Shown one piece after another: positions 1 to 10,273 of a stretch of 64,000 nt of DNA. Position 1 is the first letter of the stretch. Each line of letters opens with the position of its first letter. The notes beneath the pieces were generated by a model. It saw only the letters and a program-made list of their open reading frames with translations. It did no database searches and was not told the origin of the DNA. The translations under genes and the position numbers were made by a program. Source of the DNA: an uncultured Alphaproteobacteria bacterium (GTDB lineage: Bacteria > Pseudomonadota > Alphaproteobacteria > HIMB59 > GCA-002718135); contig CACKIH010000004.1 in the NCBI GenBank assembly GCA_902600225.1, positions 1 to 64,000 on the forward strand, given 5' to 3'.

Positions 1-224
1 GCATCAGAGTCGTAATAAAAAGAAAGTTTATCCTCATTTAATTTTGGAACTAACCAAACTTGTGCCTGACATCCTGAAACTTTAAAAGTCTCATTTCTAT
101 ATTCTTCTGGAAAGATTTTAGCATTTTTTGCTTGATCGATTAAAAATTTATACTTGTCCATTCCATCATCGAATAAATCTAGACTTTCTTTATAATAATT
201 AATTTTTTCTTCTATTGTTTTCAT
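1..224 (-). CDS. sufE: SufE-like cysteine desulfurase sulfur acceptor, partial (runs off the left edge)
   Basis: Not in the ORF track. Reverse complement reads MKTIEEKINYYKESLDLFDDGMDKYKFLIDQAKNAKIFPEEYRNETFKVSGCQAQVWLVPKLNEDKLSFYYDSD, with the SufE GCQxQVW active-site Cys motif. ATG overlaps the galT stop. Confidence 0.8.
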   Translation of the reverse strand, partial: MKTIEEKINYYKESLDLFDDGMDKYKFLIDQAKNAKIFPEEYRNETFKVSGCQAQVWLVPKLNEDKLSFYYDSD

Positions 225-1270
225 GACATAAATTTTCTTAACACATTAGCAGAATCTTCTGGCAATACATCCATAATAAAAACACCTGCCATCGATTCTG
301 AGCCTGCTAAAATTTTTGGCTTATCGCCATGACGTAAGGGTGGGTAAAATTCGACATGAAAATGAAAATTATTGTCATTTAATTCAGGAGATGCATGCAG
401 GCCCATTATATAAGGACATTTTTTATTTAGAAAGGTATCGTATCCTTTTACAACTTTCTGAATACATTTTGAAAAATCCTCAATCTGATTATCATTAAAT
501 TTCCAAGGACCCTCAATCTTATTTTTTGGTATTATCCATACCTCATAAGCATATCTTGCAAAAGGTGGTATAGCGGCAACAAAATTTTCATTTTGATAAA
601 CATAATATTTTTCCTCTAGCTGCTTCATAATATTGATTAAAAAGTTTTCTTTTTTAAATGCTCTTATTTCCTTTTCAATTACTGGAGGAATAAAAGGATA
701 AGCATAAATTTGACCATGAGGATGATGAAGAGTAACTCCGCATTCCTCCCCCCTGTTTTCAAAAGGGAGTACATATTTAACATCTGGATTTTTTTGTAAT
801 TCCTTATATCGATCTATCCAAACCTTAGTTAATAATTCTATTCTGTTTAAAGGCATTTCTGATATCGTATCTAAGTGTTCAGGTGAATACACAACTACTT
901 CACACTCTCCTTTTGATGGTTTACTCAAAATATTTTCTAAATGAATATTTTCTCCCATTGAGTTGAAACTTGCCCATCGATTTGGAAAGACTGCAACTTC
1001 AAAGTTTTTAAAAGGTATTTCTGTTGGATAATTTAAATTTGCTCCAGGACATAACGGGCAGTACTCTTTAGGTGGAAAAAATGTTCTCTCTTTTCTTCCA
1101 GCTGAGTATGTTACCCATTCTTGTCTTGAAGGATTCCACCTCATATGTGGTTTAGGAATATCGTTTACATCAAGTTCTTGAGAAGGAGTTTCAGTGTGTT
1201 CTTGATAACCATAAAGAAGAAGTTCTTTATTATCATTTCTAATAAAGGTTCTTTTATGTATTTGATGCAT
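221..1270 (-). CDS. galT: galactose-1-phosphate uridylyltransferase
   Basis: 349 aa ORF with HPHGQIYAY active-site motif and CPLCPG zinc motif; overlaps galE. Confidence 0.93.
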   Translation of the reverse strand: MHQIHKRTFIRNDNKELLLYGYQEHTETPSQELDVNDIPKPHMRWNPSRQEWVTYSAGRKERTFFPPKEYCPLCPGANLNYPTEIPFKNFEVAVFPNRWASFNSMGENIHLENILSKPSKGECEVVVYSPEHLDTISEMPLNRIELLTKVWIDRYKELQKNPDVKYVLPFENRGEECGVTLHHPHGQIYAYPFIPPVIEKEIRAFKKENFLINIMKQLEEKYYVYQNENFVAAIPPFARYAYEVWIIPKNKIEGPWKFNDNQIEDFSKCIQKVVKGYDTFLNKKCPYIMGLHASPELNDNNFHFHVEFYPPLRHGDKPKILAGSESMAGVFIMDVLPEDSANVLRKFMS

Positions 1271-2237
1271 TAATTTTTTCTTCCCATCTTATCGATGAAT
1301 TAATTATTTCTCTAAGATCATTATATTTTGGTTGCCATTTAAAATAATTTAATAATTTAGAGGTATCTGCAATTAATTTTTCAACATCTCCTTCTCTTCT
1401 ACTAGAAAATTTATAATTAATTTTATTTTGATAGATGCTGTTTGTAGTTTTTACAACATCTAAGACACTAAATCCATTTCCATAACCACAATTAAATAAA
1501 TTTGATTCTAAATTTCTTAAAAGATATTTTGCTACTTCTAAGTGTATATCAGCAAGATCTGATACATGGATATAGTCCCTAATAGCAGTCCCGTCAGGAG
1601 TATTATAATTATTGCCAAATATTTCAATTTGATCTCTTTTTCCTACTACAACTTCTGATATTTTTTTTATTAGATGAGTTGATTTTTTTGAAATTTGTCC
1701 CGATCTTAGTTTTTTATCGGCTCCAGCAACATTAAAGTATCTTAAAATAATAAAATGAAAGTTATCTTTATTATCAAACAAAAATTTTTCTGTTTTAATT
1801 TTAGATTCCGCATATGGATTTTGTGGATTTAAATTAGTATGCTCATCAATTAATTTATCTTCACTTACTAACCCATAAGCTGCTGCAGTAGATGAAAAAA
1901 CTATTTTAGTTAAACCATTATTTTTGCAAGTATTAAAAAGTTTAATTGCATTATTAGTATTGTTCTCAAAATATTTCTCAGGCTGCTTAACTGATTCTTC
2001 AACTTGAATAAAACCTGCAAAATGCATAAGTAAATCAAAATTATTTGATTGTATAAGATTAGAAATTAATTCTTCATTATTAATATTACAATTAGTAAAT
2101 TTTGCATTTTTTGGAATTAACATTTCATTTCCAGTTGATAAGTTATCAATAATATGAACTTTATGACCGTCATCAAGTAGTGACAAAGCTGCATGACTTC
2201 CAATATAACCTGCCCCACCTGTTAGAAGAATATTCAT
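1254..2237 (-). CDS. galE: UDP-glucose 4-epimerase
   Basis: 327 aa extended SDR; MNILLTGGAGYIGSHAALSLL, YAESK, typical GalE C-terminus. Confidence 0.92.
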   Translation of the reverse strand: MNILLTGGAGYIGSHAALSLLDDGHKVHIIDNLSTGNEMLIPKNAKFTNCNINNEELISNLIQSNNFDLLMHFAGFIQVEESVKQPEKYFENNTNNAIKLFNTCKNNGLTKIVFSSTAAAYGLVSEDKLIDEHTNLNPQNPYAESKIKTEKFLFDNKDNFHFIILRYFNVAGADKKLRSGQISKKSTHLIKKISEVVVGKRDQIEIFGNNYNTPDGTAIRDYIHVSDLADIHLEVAKYLLRNLESNLFNCGYGNGFSVLDVVKTTNSIYQNKINYKFSSRREGDVEKLIADTSKLLNYFKWQPKYNDLREIINSSIRWEEKINASNT

Positions 2238-2282
2238 TATTTTGTTTCTTAATAAAGTAATTTAAAATAAATTAGTATAATT

Positions 2283-4367
2283 ATGTCTATTAATTTAGAA
2301 TTAGAAAAAAAAATATTAAACCTTATTACATCTTTTAACCAAAATTTATTTGATGAGGTTATAAAAGATGCAAGTGATTTATATAAACAAATAAATAACT
2401 TATCTGTAATACCAAATTTGATAGGTGCCTCGTATGCAGGTAAAAACGATCATCAAAATGCAGTCATATTTTATAAAAAGGCATTAACAATAGATCATAA
2501 CAATACGGAAATATTAAATAATCTTGCCAAAAGTCTCCTAGCTATTAATCTTTATGATGAGGCAATTGATACGTTACAGAAATCGATAATTTTAGATGAT
2601 AAAAATTATGATACTTATTTTAATTTAGGAATTATTAATTTTAATAAAGGTGAATATGATGAGTCATTAAAAAACTACAAACATGCTATTAAACTCAATA
2701 ATAAGATTGATAAAATACATTACAATATGGCAATTACACTTTCAAAAAATGGTAACAATAAAGAGGCGATAAATTTTTTTCTTAAAACTTTAAAGTTAAA
2801 CCCAAGTCATATTAAAGCATTAAACAATATTGGTTTACTTTATATTGACAATAATAATTATGAACTTGCATTTAATTATTTGAAAAAAGCTATTGATTTA
2901 AATCCAAATTATTCAAAAGCCTATAACAATCTAGGCGCATTATATTTTCAAATAAAAGATTACAAACAAGCTCTGCATTGCTTTGATAAAGCATTTAAAT
3001 TAGATAAAAATCTTTTAAGTGCAGGAGTTCAAAAATATTTTTTAAAAAGGCTTTCTTGTGATTGGTCTGATGAAAAAGATCTAAGTTCACTTTTAATTAA
3101 AACAATAAATTCTGATGAATTTGTATCTCCGTGGTATTGTTTATCTATGGAAGATAATATTAATAACCATTATTTAAGAGCAAAAAAATTTTCTAGTAAA
3201 TTTAAATTAAAAAATGAAAATAATAATTCTTACTTGAATAAAAAATTAAGAATTGGTTATTATGCAGCAGACTTTCATCAACATGCAGGTATGATAAATA
3301 TGGAAGGTATATTCAAAAATCATAATAAAGATGAATTTGAAATAATTGGATTTTATTATGGTGAAATAAAAAAAGATGAAACACATCGTAGGATAAAAAA
3401 GAATTTTAATAAATTTTTTTATGTCAATAAACTTGACGATGAAGAAATTTTGAATTTATCTTTAGAAAATAAAATTGACATCGCAATTTATAGAGCAGGC
3501 TTAACCGTTAATGCTAGAAGTAGTATTTTTAGTAAAAAGATTGCTCCAATTCAGGTAAATTTTCTTGGCTATCAAGGAACAACTGGACAGGAAGGTATTG
3601 ATTACATAGTTGCGGATGAATATGTTATTCCTGAAAATCAAAAAAACTTTTATACTGAAAATATTATATATTTACCGGGAAGTTATTTTCCAAGAGATAA
3701 TAATAGAATAATTGGAAAGAAAAAATTTACTAGAAAAGACTTAAAAATTTCAGAAAATTCTTTTGTCTTCTGCAATTTTAATAACTCTTACAAAATAACG
3801 TTGGAAGAGTTTGAAATTTGGATGAAGCTACTTCAAAAAATTGACAACTCAATATTATTGCTTTTGGAAACAAATAATGAAATGAAAAAAAATTTGTATT
3901 TTGAAGCGCAGAAATTCAAAATTAATGATGATAGAATAGTGTTTATAAAAAAAGCAATTTTTGAAGATCATTTATCAAGACATTCTTTAGCTGATCTCTT
4001 TTTAGATACTTTTAACTATAACGCCCACACAACTGCAGTAGACGCATTATGGACTGGATTACCAATAATAACTAAGCCTGGTAATAGTTTTTCATCAAGA
4101 GTCTGTGGAAGTCTATTAAAATTTTTTGATTTAGATGAATTGATTCTAAAAAATAAAGATGAATATTATAATAAAGCTTTAGAACTAGCAGAAAACCCCC
4201 TTAAGTTAAAAGCAATAAAGAATAAAATAGTGAAGTATAGGGACTCAAATAAATATTTCGATCCCAAAAACTATACTTTAAATTTAGAAAAAGCTTACAA
4301 AAAAATTCATTCAATGAGAGTTAATGAAAATAAATTTGAGAATATTCATATTAAAGATATAGAATAA
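2283..4367 (+). CDS. TPR-repeat protein with C-terminal OGT/SPINDLY-like glycosyltransferase (GT41-like)
   Basis: N-terminal tandem TPRs; C-terminus with RIGYYAADFHQHA, PIQVNFLGYQGTTG, DTFNYNAHTTAVDALWTGLPIITKPG. Confidence 0.85.
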   Translation: MSINLELEKKILNLITSFNQNLFDEVIKDASDLYKQINNLSVIPNLIGASYAGKNDHQNAVIFYKKALTIDHNNTEILNNLAKSLLAINLYDEAIDTLQKSIILDDKNYDTYFNLGIINFNKGEYDESLKNYKHAIKLNNKIDKIHYNMAITLSKNGNNKEAINFFLKTLKLNPSHIKALNNIGLLYIDNNNYELAFNYLKKAIDLNPNYSKAYNNLGALYFQIKDYKQALHCFDKAFKLDKNLLSAGVQKYFLKRLSCDWSDEKDLSSLLIKTINSDEFVSPWYCLSMEDNINNHYLRAKKFSSKFKLKNENNNSYLNKKLRIGYYAADFHQHAGMINMEGIFKNHNKDEFEIIGFYYGEIKKDETHRRIKKNFNKFFYVNKLDDEEILNLSLENKIDIAIYRAGLTVNARSSIFSKKIAPIQVNFLGYQGTTGQEGIDYIVADEYVIPENQKNFYTENIIYLPGSYFPRDNNRIIGKKKFTRKDLKISENSFVFCNFNNSYKITLEEFEIWMKLLQKIDNSILLLLETNNEMKKNLYFEAQKFKINDDRIVFIKKAIFEDHLSRHSLADLFLDTFNYNAHTTAVDALWTGLPIITKPGNSFSSRVCGSLLKFFDLDELILKNKDEYYNKALELAENPLKLKAIKNKIVKYRDSNKYFDPKNYTLNLEKAYKKIHSMRVNENKFENIHIKDIE

Positions 4368-4394
4368 AATATTCACAAATATTTTAAATATGTT

Positions 4395-5249
4395 ATGCTA
4401 AACTTTATGGAATTAATTGATACACATCAGCATCTAATGTACCGTGATCAAGTTGGGTATAGTTGGGCAAATGAATTTCCACCAATTGATAAAGGTAATT
4501 TTACTTTAGAAGATTATAAAGAACTGACAAAAGACTATGAGATCAAAGGTACACTATTCATGGAAACAGGAGTAGATGACTCTGATTATAAAAAAGAAAC
4601 AAAATTCATAAAATCTATAATGGATCAGCCCGGAAGTAATATGAAGGGTTTAATTGTTTCAATAAGACCGGAAGAGGAAAATGGTTTTGATCAATGGTTG
4701 GAAGAAACTATTGATATGAACGTAGTTGGATATAGAAGAATTTTCCACGTAATGCCTGATGAATTTTCACAAAATACAGTACTAAGAAATAATGTAAAAA
4801 AAATTGGATCAGCTGGGAAACCTTTTGATATTTGTTTTCTGCCAACACAGCTTAAAATTGCAAAAGAATTTGCAAAAGATTGCGATCAAATGGACTTAGT
4901 GTTAAATCATTGTGGAGTTCCTCCTATTGCATCTGGAGAGATTGATGAATGGGGCAAGGATATTAAATCTCTGTCTGAACTTCCTAATGTTACTTGTAAA
5001 TTATCAGGTCTAATGGCCTATTGTGCACCTGGCACTTCCTCTTATGAAACAATAAAGCCATATGTAGATCATTCTTTAGAATGTTTTGGTCCGGATAGAA
5101 TGGTTTGGGGAAGTGATTATCCAGTAGTTAATGCTGGTAAAGGAATTCAAGAGTGGATTAAAGTTACACATACTATTCTAGGTAACCTTTCAGATGATGA
5201 GGCAAAGAAAATTGCAAGTTCTAATGCTGAAAGAATTTATAAGATATAA
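4395..5249 (+). CDS. amidohydrolase-2 family hydrolase, L-fuconolactonase-like (start may be 4407)
   Basis: IDTHQHLMYRD metal motif, WGSDYPV near the C-terminus; lies near fucose pathway genes. Confidence 0.72.
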   Translation: MLNFMELIDTHQHLMYRDQVGYSWANEFPPIDKGNFTLEDYKELTKDYEIKGTLFMETGVDDSDYKKETKFIKSIMDQPGSNMKGLIVSIRPEEENGFDQWLEETIDMNVVGYRRIFHVMPDEFSQNTVLRNNVKKIGSAGKPFDICFLPTQLKIAKEFAKDCDQMDLVLNHCGVPPIASGEIDEWGKDIKSLSELPNVTCKLSGLMAYCAPGTSSYETIKPYVDHSLECFGPDRMVWGSDYPVVNAGKGIQEWIKVTHTILGNLSDDEAKKIASSNAERIYKI

Positions 5250-6278
5250 CTATAGTTTTTTTGCTGTAGCAACTAATATTTTTATTTTATTTTTTACTAT
5301 ATCTATTGGTACATGACCAAATCCGCACTCACTTGTTAATAAAATTTTTTCTTTAGGAAAATATTCTAAGGCAGGTTTTATAGCTTTTATAATGTCTTCC
5401 TCAGTTTCTGTTTTGTCAATTCTTTGATCAATTACCCCAAGAGATACTTTTCCATCAAAATTCCAATCGTTAAATACATCCAACATTTTATAGTGTAAGC
5501 TACAGTGCTCTAGATGTATTTCATCAACTTTTAAAATTTTAAATGCATCAATCATATCAGTGTATTTTCCAAAAAAACCTCTTTTCCTGTGAGCATTACC
5601 TCCACACACATGAAGATTAAAATCTACATTTGGAAATTTTTCAATAATTCCATTTAGTATTTCAGCAGCCCATCGCGTTTCATTAACGTTTTCTGTCCAA
5701 ACAGGTTCATCAAATTGAATATAATCACATCCTTCATTCACAACTTCTTCTAGTTCTGTGGTTAATGCATTAGCATAAGCTTTTGCAAGAGCAATATCGT
5801 CAGGATAGAGGTCAGGTCTTTCATTAACACTAAATCTTGCTAGCATGTGAGGGCCAGTTATTGTTTGTTTCACTCTGACGTTAGCAGGAGTATTATCTCT
5901 CGCCACCCTCCATTTTTTTGCTAATCCAGTTTTCAAATTTTTAATTTCATCTTTTACTACCGCACACTCAATTCCAAACCCCTTTGTTCCATGAGTTTTA
6001 CTCAAATCCACACCTTTCATAGAACCACCGAGGGTAAAATCTTTGCGAATTTTATTTATAGCATCCACCCCATCCAGTCGTAATTGGTAGAACCAATACA
6101 TATTTTCCCTGTATCCTTCACCATCAGTAATTATATCTAGACCAAGATCAGACTGTTCTTTAACTGCCCATTTAATCATTTCAAAAGACTCTTCTTCAGA
6201 AACACTTGGTTTACGAAGTGTATCTTTTTGTACTTCTTTTCTAGGATAACTACCTGTGACTGTTGTTGTGTAACTCAT
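5250..6278 (-). CDS. MetE C-terminal-domain-like (core MetE, cobalamin-independent methyltransferase family) protein
   Basis: GSYPR start, HVCGG and SECGFGH zinc-ligand-like motifs; only the catalytic domain is present (342 aa). Confidence 0.75.
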   Translation of the reverse strand: MSYTTTVTGSYPRKEVQKDTLRKPSVSEEESFEMIKWAVKEQSDLGLDIITDGEGYRENMYWFYQLRLDGVDAINKIRKDFTLGGSMKGVDLSKTHGTKGFGIECAVVKDEIKNLKTGLAKKWRVARDNTPANVRVKQTITGPHMLARFSVNERPDLYPDDIALAKAYANALTTELEEVVNEGCDYIQFDEPVWTENVNETRWAAEILNGIIEKFPNVDFNLHVCGGNAHRKRGFFGKYTDMIDAFKILKVDEIHLEHCSLHYKMLDVFNDWNFDGKVSLGVIDQRIDKTETEEDIIKAIKPALEYFPKEKILLTSECGFGHVPIDIVKNKIKILVATAKKL

Positions 6279-6281
6279 ATA

Positions 6282-7247
6282 TCAATTACTTTCTCTTACA
6301 TCTTGTATAAGACATTTAACTCCTTCTTCAAAGGATCTTGGATTAAAATCTATTTCTTTTCGAATTCTTTCATCATTTTGATCATCAATTAATGGTGTTG
6401 ATTTTACACTTTCATCAAAATAGATTTCTGCATCTGGAATTATTTTTTTAACTGTTGCTTCTAATTGTTCACCATCTAAAGTTTCCGCCCCTGTATTAAA
6501 GCAAGAAAAATTTAAAGTTTCTTTTAATGCTAAACGAACAAGTTGTTCAGCACAATCATCTACATAAATCCAATTATCTCTATTTTTTTTTGAAAATGGT
6601 AAATGAGCTACTTGTCCCAAAGCAGGTTTAGCTGCAAAATCCTCGGCCCAGTTTATTGCAGTATTTTGTCTTCCATAACCAAAGACAACTGATGGTCTAG
6701 TATAGGCAATACTACATCCATGTTTCTTGATATATTTTTCAGCCATAAACTCATTAAGAAGCTTCATTACGCCATATGTATAAAAGTGATTATTAATACC
6801 TGAGTAATCTTCTTCTGTTACAGCTCTGTTTCCAAAAAATTCTTGATGAGCACCATAAACAGTTTCGCTACTTGCAAATACTAATCGTCTAATTTTATAC
6901 TTCACAATCATCTCAAATATTGAAGTAGTACCTACAATATTTATTTTACTTGCAAGCAATGGATTTTCTTCGCATATAGTTCCTATTCCATACGCTAAAT
7001 TAATAACTGAATCTATTTTGTTATTTTGAAAAATATTTTCAATTTCTTTATAATTGGTAATATCTAATTTTTGATATTTTACTTTGTCTTTATTTTTCCC
7101 AATTTTTAATATGTTACTTTCAAGTTTGTCTTTATTTTTTACAATATCTAGATCAGTCACTAAAACATCAATATCTTTTTTTAGTAATTGCAAAACAACC
7201 TTAGATCCAATAAAACCTAAACCACCTGTAACTAAAACAGTCATCAA
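6282..7247 (-). CDS. NAD-dependent epimerase/dehydratase (extended SDR)
   Basis: VLVTGGLGFIGSKVV Rossmann motif; YTYGVMK catalytic Y-x3-K. Confidence 0.8.
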   Translation of the reverse strand: MMTVLVTGGLGFIGSKVVLQLLKKDIDVLVTDLDIVKNKDKLESNILKIGKNKDKVKYQKLDITNYKEIENIFQNNKIDSVINLAYGIGTICEENPLLASKINIVGTTSIFEMIVKYKIRRLVFASSETVYGAHQEFFGNRAVTEEDYSGINNHFYTYGVMKLLNEFMAEKYIKKHGCSIAYTRPSVVFGYGRQNTAINWAEDFAAKPALGQVAHLPFSKKNRDNWIYVDDCAEQLVRLALKETLNFSCFNTGAETLDGEQLEATVKKIIPDAEIYFDESVKSTPLIDDQNDERIRKEIDFNPRSFEEGVKCLIQDVRESN

Positions 7248-7577
7248 TTATTCCATAAAAAAAATTTGATCCATCATAACCCAGGATTCATTGTCATCAT
7301 TATTTGGGAAAGGATTAAAGCAATCTATCATTAGTTTCGTCCATTTATCTACAATTGGTATTTGTTGCATCTTTCCCATATCACCATCAAAATCATTCCC
7401 TGTATACTCCAGATATCCAAACATAAAATCTTCTTTTAAGAAGATACTATAATTTTGAACATTAATTTTTTTTAACTCTGCTAAAACTTCAGGCCAAACA
7501 TTTGCATGATTGTCGATATAATATTGTCTTTTCTCATCTTTCAACCTGACAGCCATTCCATATCTTTGTATAGCCAT
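7248..7577 (-). CDS. RhaM-family sugar mutarotase (L-rhamnose/L-fucose mutarotase)
   Basis: 109 aa; RYGMAVRLKDEKRQYYIDNHANVWPEVL and FGYLEY typical of L-rhamnose mutarotase family; SD AAGGAGGT. Confidence 0.85.
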   Translation of the reverse strand: MAIQRYGMAVRLKDEKRQYYIDNHANVWPEVLAELKKINVQNYSIFLKEDFMFGYLEYTGNDFDGDMGKMQQIPIVDKWTKLMIDCFNPFPNNDDNESWVMMDQIFFME

Positions 7578-7580
7578 ACA

Positions 7581-7588
7581 ACCTCCTT
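7581..7588 (-). promoter_or_regulatory. Shine-Dalgarno AAGGAGGT of the mutarotase gene
   Basis: plus-strand acctcctt 3 nt from the start codon (cat 7575-7577). Confidence 0.75.
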
Positions 7589-7728
7589 AATTTTTCAAAT
7601 TAACTTAACATAGAACTTACAATGAAATGAAACAAAATCATCAGTTATTCATAATTTTTTCTTATCTTAATTTTTATTACTGTATGATTTATTGCTTTTT
7701 TAAAAAATTTAGTTAAAAAATATTTTCT

Positions 7729-8814
7729 ATGGAAAAAATTAGTACAGAAGATATAGCAAATTTAAATACTGTTTGGGAGCTTCCAAAAAATAAAAAACCA
7801 ATTGTAATCATTGGTGCTGGTGGAATAGTAAGCGACGCTCATTTGCCAGCTTATAAAAAGGCAAACTTTACTGTTAAAGGTATTTTTGATCCCGATATAG
7901 AAAAAGCAAAAAAATGTGCTGAAAATTTTTCTATTGAAAAGATTTACTCTAGTGAAGAAGAAGCATTAGCAGAAAAAGATGTAGTATTTGATATTGCTGT
8001 TCCTCCTCAAGTACTTTTGAGTATAGTTGAAAAGATCCCATCTAACTCCGTTTGTCAATTACAAAAACCAATGGGGAATAGTATGGAGGAGGCTAAAAAA
8101 ATCAGGGATATTATTCATGAAAAAAAAATTACTGCATGCGTAAATCTTCAATTAAAATTTAGCCCTATGATGATTGCTTTAAAAGAAGCAATAGATAAAA
8201 AAATGTTAGGTAAACTAACTGAATTAGAAATAAGTTTAAGCGTTGGAACGCCTTGGCATCTATGGCCTTTTTTAGAAACATTAGATAACGTTGAAGTACC
8301 TCTTCATTCAATTCATTATTTGGATTGGATAAGATCAGTTCTTGGCAATCCAATAAGCGTTCATTGCAAATCAGTAAAACATCCAAATCTTCCTAATCTG
8401 GCAGATGCAAGATCAAGTATAATCCTACAATATGAAGATGATGTAAGATGTTGTTTATCTATAAATCATACACATGATAATTCTTCACATGGAATGAAAC
8501 ATTCACATGCGTATGCTAGGGTCGAGGGTTTAGACGGTGCAGCATATATAAAATTTGGATTACTTCTTAATTATCCAAATGGAGAACCAGAAGAAATTGA
8601 AATATCGACAAAAAACGTTGATTGGACAAAAGTAAATAATGTAGGCACTTGGTTTCCAGATGCATTTATAGGCACTATGTCTAGCTTACAAAGATATGCG
8701 TCAGGAGAAGAGGCTGAATTAACTCATTCAGTAGATAATGCTTATAATACAATGGCTTTAGTTTATGCTTGTCTTGAGTCTAATTCTCAACCTGGGACGA
8801 TTGTTCACTATTAG
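7729..8814 (+). CDS. Gfo/Idh/MocA family oxidoreductase
   Basis: PIVIIGAGGIVSDAHLPAYKKA Rossmann motif, LQKPMGNSMEEA (EKP-like variant). Confidence 0.85.
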   Translation: MEKISTEDIANLNTVWELPKNKKPIVIIGAGGIVSDAHLPAYKKANFTVKGIFDPDIEKAKKCAENFSIEKIYSSEEEALAEKDVVFDIAVPPQVLLSIVEKIPSNSVCQLQKPMGNSMEEAKKIRDIIHEKKITACVNLQLKFSPMMIALKEAIDKKMLGKLTELEISLSVGTPWHLWPFLETLDNVEVPLHSIHYLDWIRSVLGNPISVHCKSVKHPNLPNLADARSSIILQYEDDVRCCLSINHTHDNSSHGMKHSHAYARVEGLDGAAYIKFGLLLNYPNGEPEEIEISTKNVDWTKVNNVGTWFPDAFIGTMSSLQRYASGEEAELTHSVDNAYNTMALVYACLESNSQPGTIVHY

Positions 8815-8885
8815 TGTAATTTTTTTCTAAAGTTATTGTATTTTTTTCAAATAATTGCATCATAGCTTCATAAATTAACAAATAT

Positions 8886-8891
8886 GGAGGA
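8886..8891 (+). promoter_or_regulatory. Shine-Dalgarno (GGAGGA) of SBP gene
   Basis: tggaggaatgatg just upstream of the start (8892 or 8895). Confidence 0.65.
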
Positions 8892-10220
8892 ATGATGTTA
8901 AGAATATTTTTATCATTGATTCTTGCCGTATCTTTCTTTGGTTCATTTTCAGCAAAAGCAGAAACTGAGTTATGGGGAGATTATTCTGGTGTAACTCTAA
9001 GAGTTAAACTTATCGGCGGAGGTCAATACGAAGGCTTATACAATGAAGTAATTCCATGGTGGGAAGAAAACACAGGTGGAAAAATTGAAATCGTCACACA
9101 AAAAAATCACTTTGAATTAGATAAAGAGATTAAGAAAGATATTGCTTCAGGCAATTTAGATTTTTGTGTAGCTTCTAACCACACAAGTTTTGCATCTCAG
9201 TATGGCGATATTTACACAGACTTGAATAATATTATGCCTGCATCTGTTTTAGCAGATTATACACCATTAATTTTAGAACACTCTACTGTTAATGGAAGAT
9301 TAGTTCAAATGCCTAGACACAGTGATGTAAGTAATTTGTATTATCAAAAAAGTTTATATGAAGATGCTGATAACAAAGCTAACTTTAAAGCAAAGTACGG
9401 CTATGATTTAACACCGCCTGAAACTTGGGATCAAGTTAAGGATCAGGCTATCTTTTTCTCAAACCCACCTGATTTCTACGGAACTCAATATGTTGGTAAA
9501 GAAGAAGCGATAGCAGGTCGTTTCTATGAGCTAGTAATTGCAAATGGTGGAGCATTATTTGACGAAGATTATCGTCCAATATTCAATTCTCCTGCAGGTG
9601 TTGAAGCTCTTCAATGGTTCATTGATTTGTATAATGCAAAAGCAGTTCCTGATGGTGTTTTAAACTATCTTTGGGATGACACTGGATTAGGTTTTGCAAG
9701 CGGAACAATTGCTATGAATCTTGACTGGGCAGGATGGGCAGGTTTTTTTAATGATCCAGAAAACTCAAAAGTTGCTGGAGATATTGGACTTGTACGTGCT
9801 CCAATGGGTTCTGGTGGTTTAAGAACTGGTTGGTCAGGATCACACTCTTTCTCAATGACAGAGTCATGTCCGGATAAAGAAGCAGCTGCATCTTTCTTAT
9901 GGGCTTTAACAAGTAATAAAGCACAAATGATTGAAGCAAGAGGTGGACTATCACCAACTCGTCCAGCTATTTGGGATGCAATCATTGCTGAGAAGAAAGC
10001 TGAAGGTGATGAGTTTATGTTAATGGTATTTGAAACTTTTAAAATGTCATTAGCAGAAGATGCATTCACTCCACCACTAATTCCTGAGTGGATTGAATTT
10101 ACTAACGCTCTATATCCAGAACTTCAAGCAGCTATTCTTGGGGACAAATCTCCTGAAGATGCGCTAGCTACTGCTTCTAAGAAAGCAACTGAAATTATGG
10201 AAGACGCTGGTTACTTCTAA
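8892..10220 (+). CDS. sugar ABC transporter substrate-binding protein (CUT1, COG1653-type)
   Basis: N-terminal signal peptide (LRIFLSLILAVSFFGSFSAKA); followed by MalF/MalG-type permeases. Confidence 0.9.
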   Translation: MMLRIFLSLILAVSFFGSFSAKAETELWGDYSGVTLRVKLIGGGQYEGLYNEVIPWWEENTGGKIEIVTQKNHFELDKEIKKDIASGNLDFCVASNHTSFASQYGDIYTDLNNIMPASVLADYTPLILEHSTVNGRLVQMPRHSDVSNLYYQKSLYEDADNKANFKAKYGYDLTPPETWDQVKDQAIFFSNPPDFYGTQYVGKEEAIAGRFYELVIANGGALFDEDYRPIFNSPAGVEALQWFIDLYNAKAVPDGVLNYLWDDTGLGFASGTIAMNLDWAGWAGFFNDPENSKVAGDIGLVRAPMGSGGLRTGWSGSHSFSMTESCPDKEAAASFLWALTSNKAQMIEARGGLSPTRPAIWDAIIAEKKAEGDEFMLMVFETFKMSLAEDAFTPPLIPEWIEFTNALYPELQAAILGDKSPEDALATASKKATEIMEDAGYF

Positions 10221-10233
10221 CAATTAATATAAT

Positions 10234-10260
10234 ACCTAGCTCTATTCACTAGAGCTAGGT
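10234..10260 (+). terminator. intra-operonic hairpin between SBP and permease (11-bp perfect stem)
   Basis: acctagctcta-ttcac-tagagctaggt; weak T tract downstream (ttct). Confidence 0.8.
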
Positions 10261-10273
10261 TTCTAAATCTATC

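Noticed and set aside
9665-10069. 134-aa and 69-aa minus-strand ORFs inside the SBP gene
   Set aside because: Antisense shadows of a clear SBP coding sequence with no RBS or motif.
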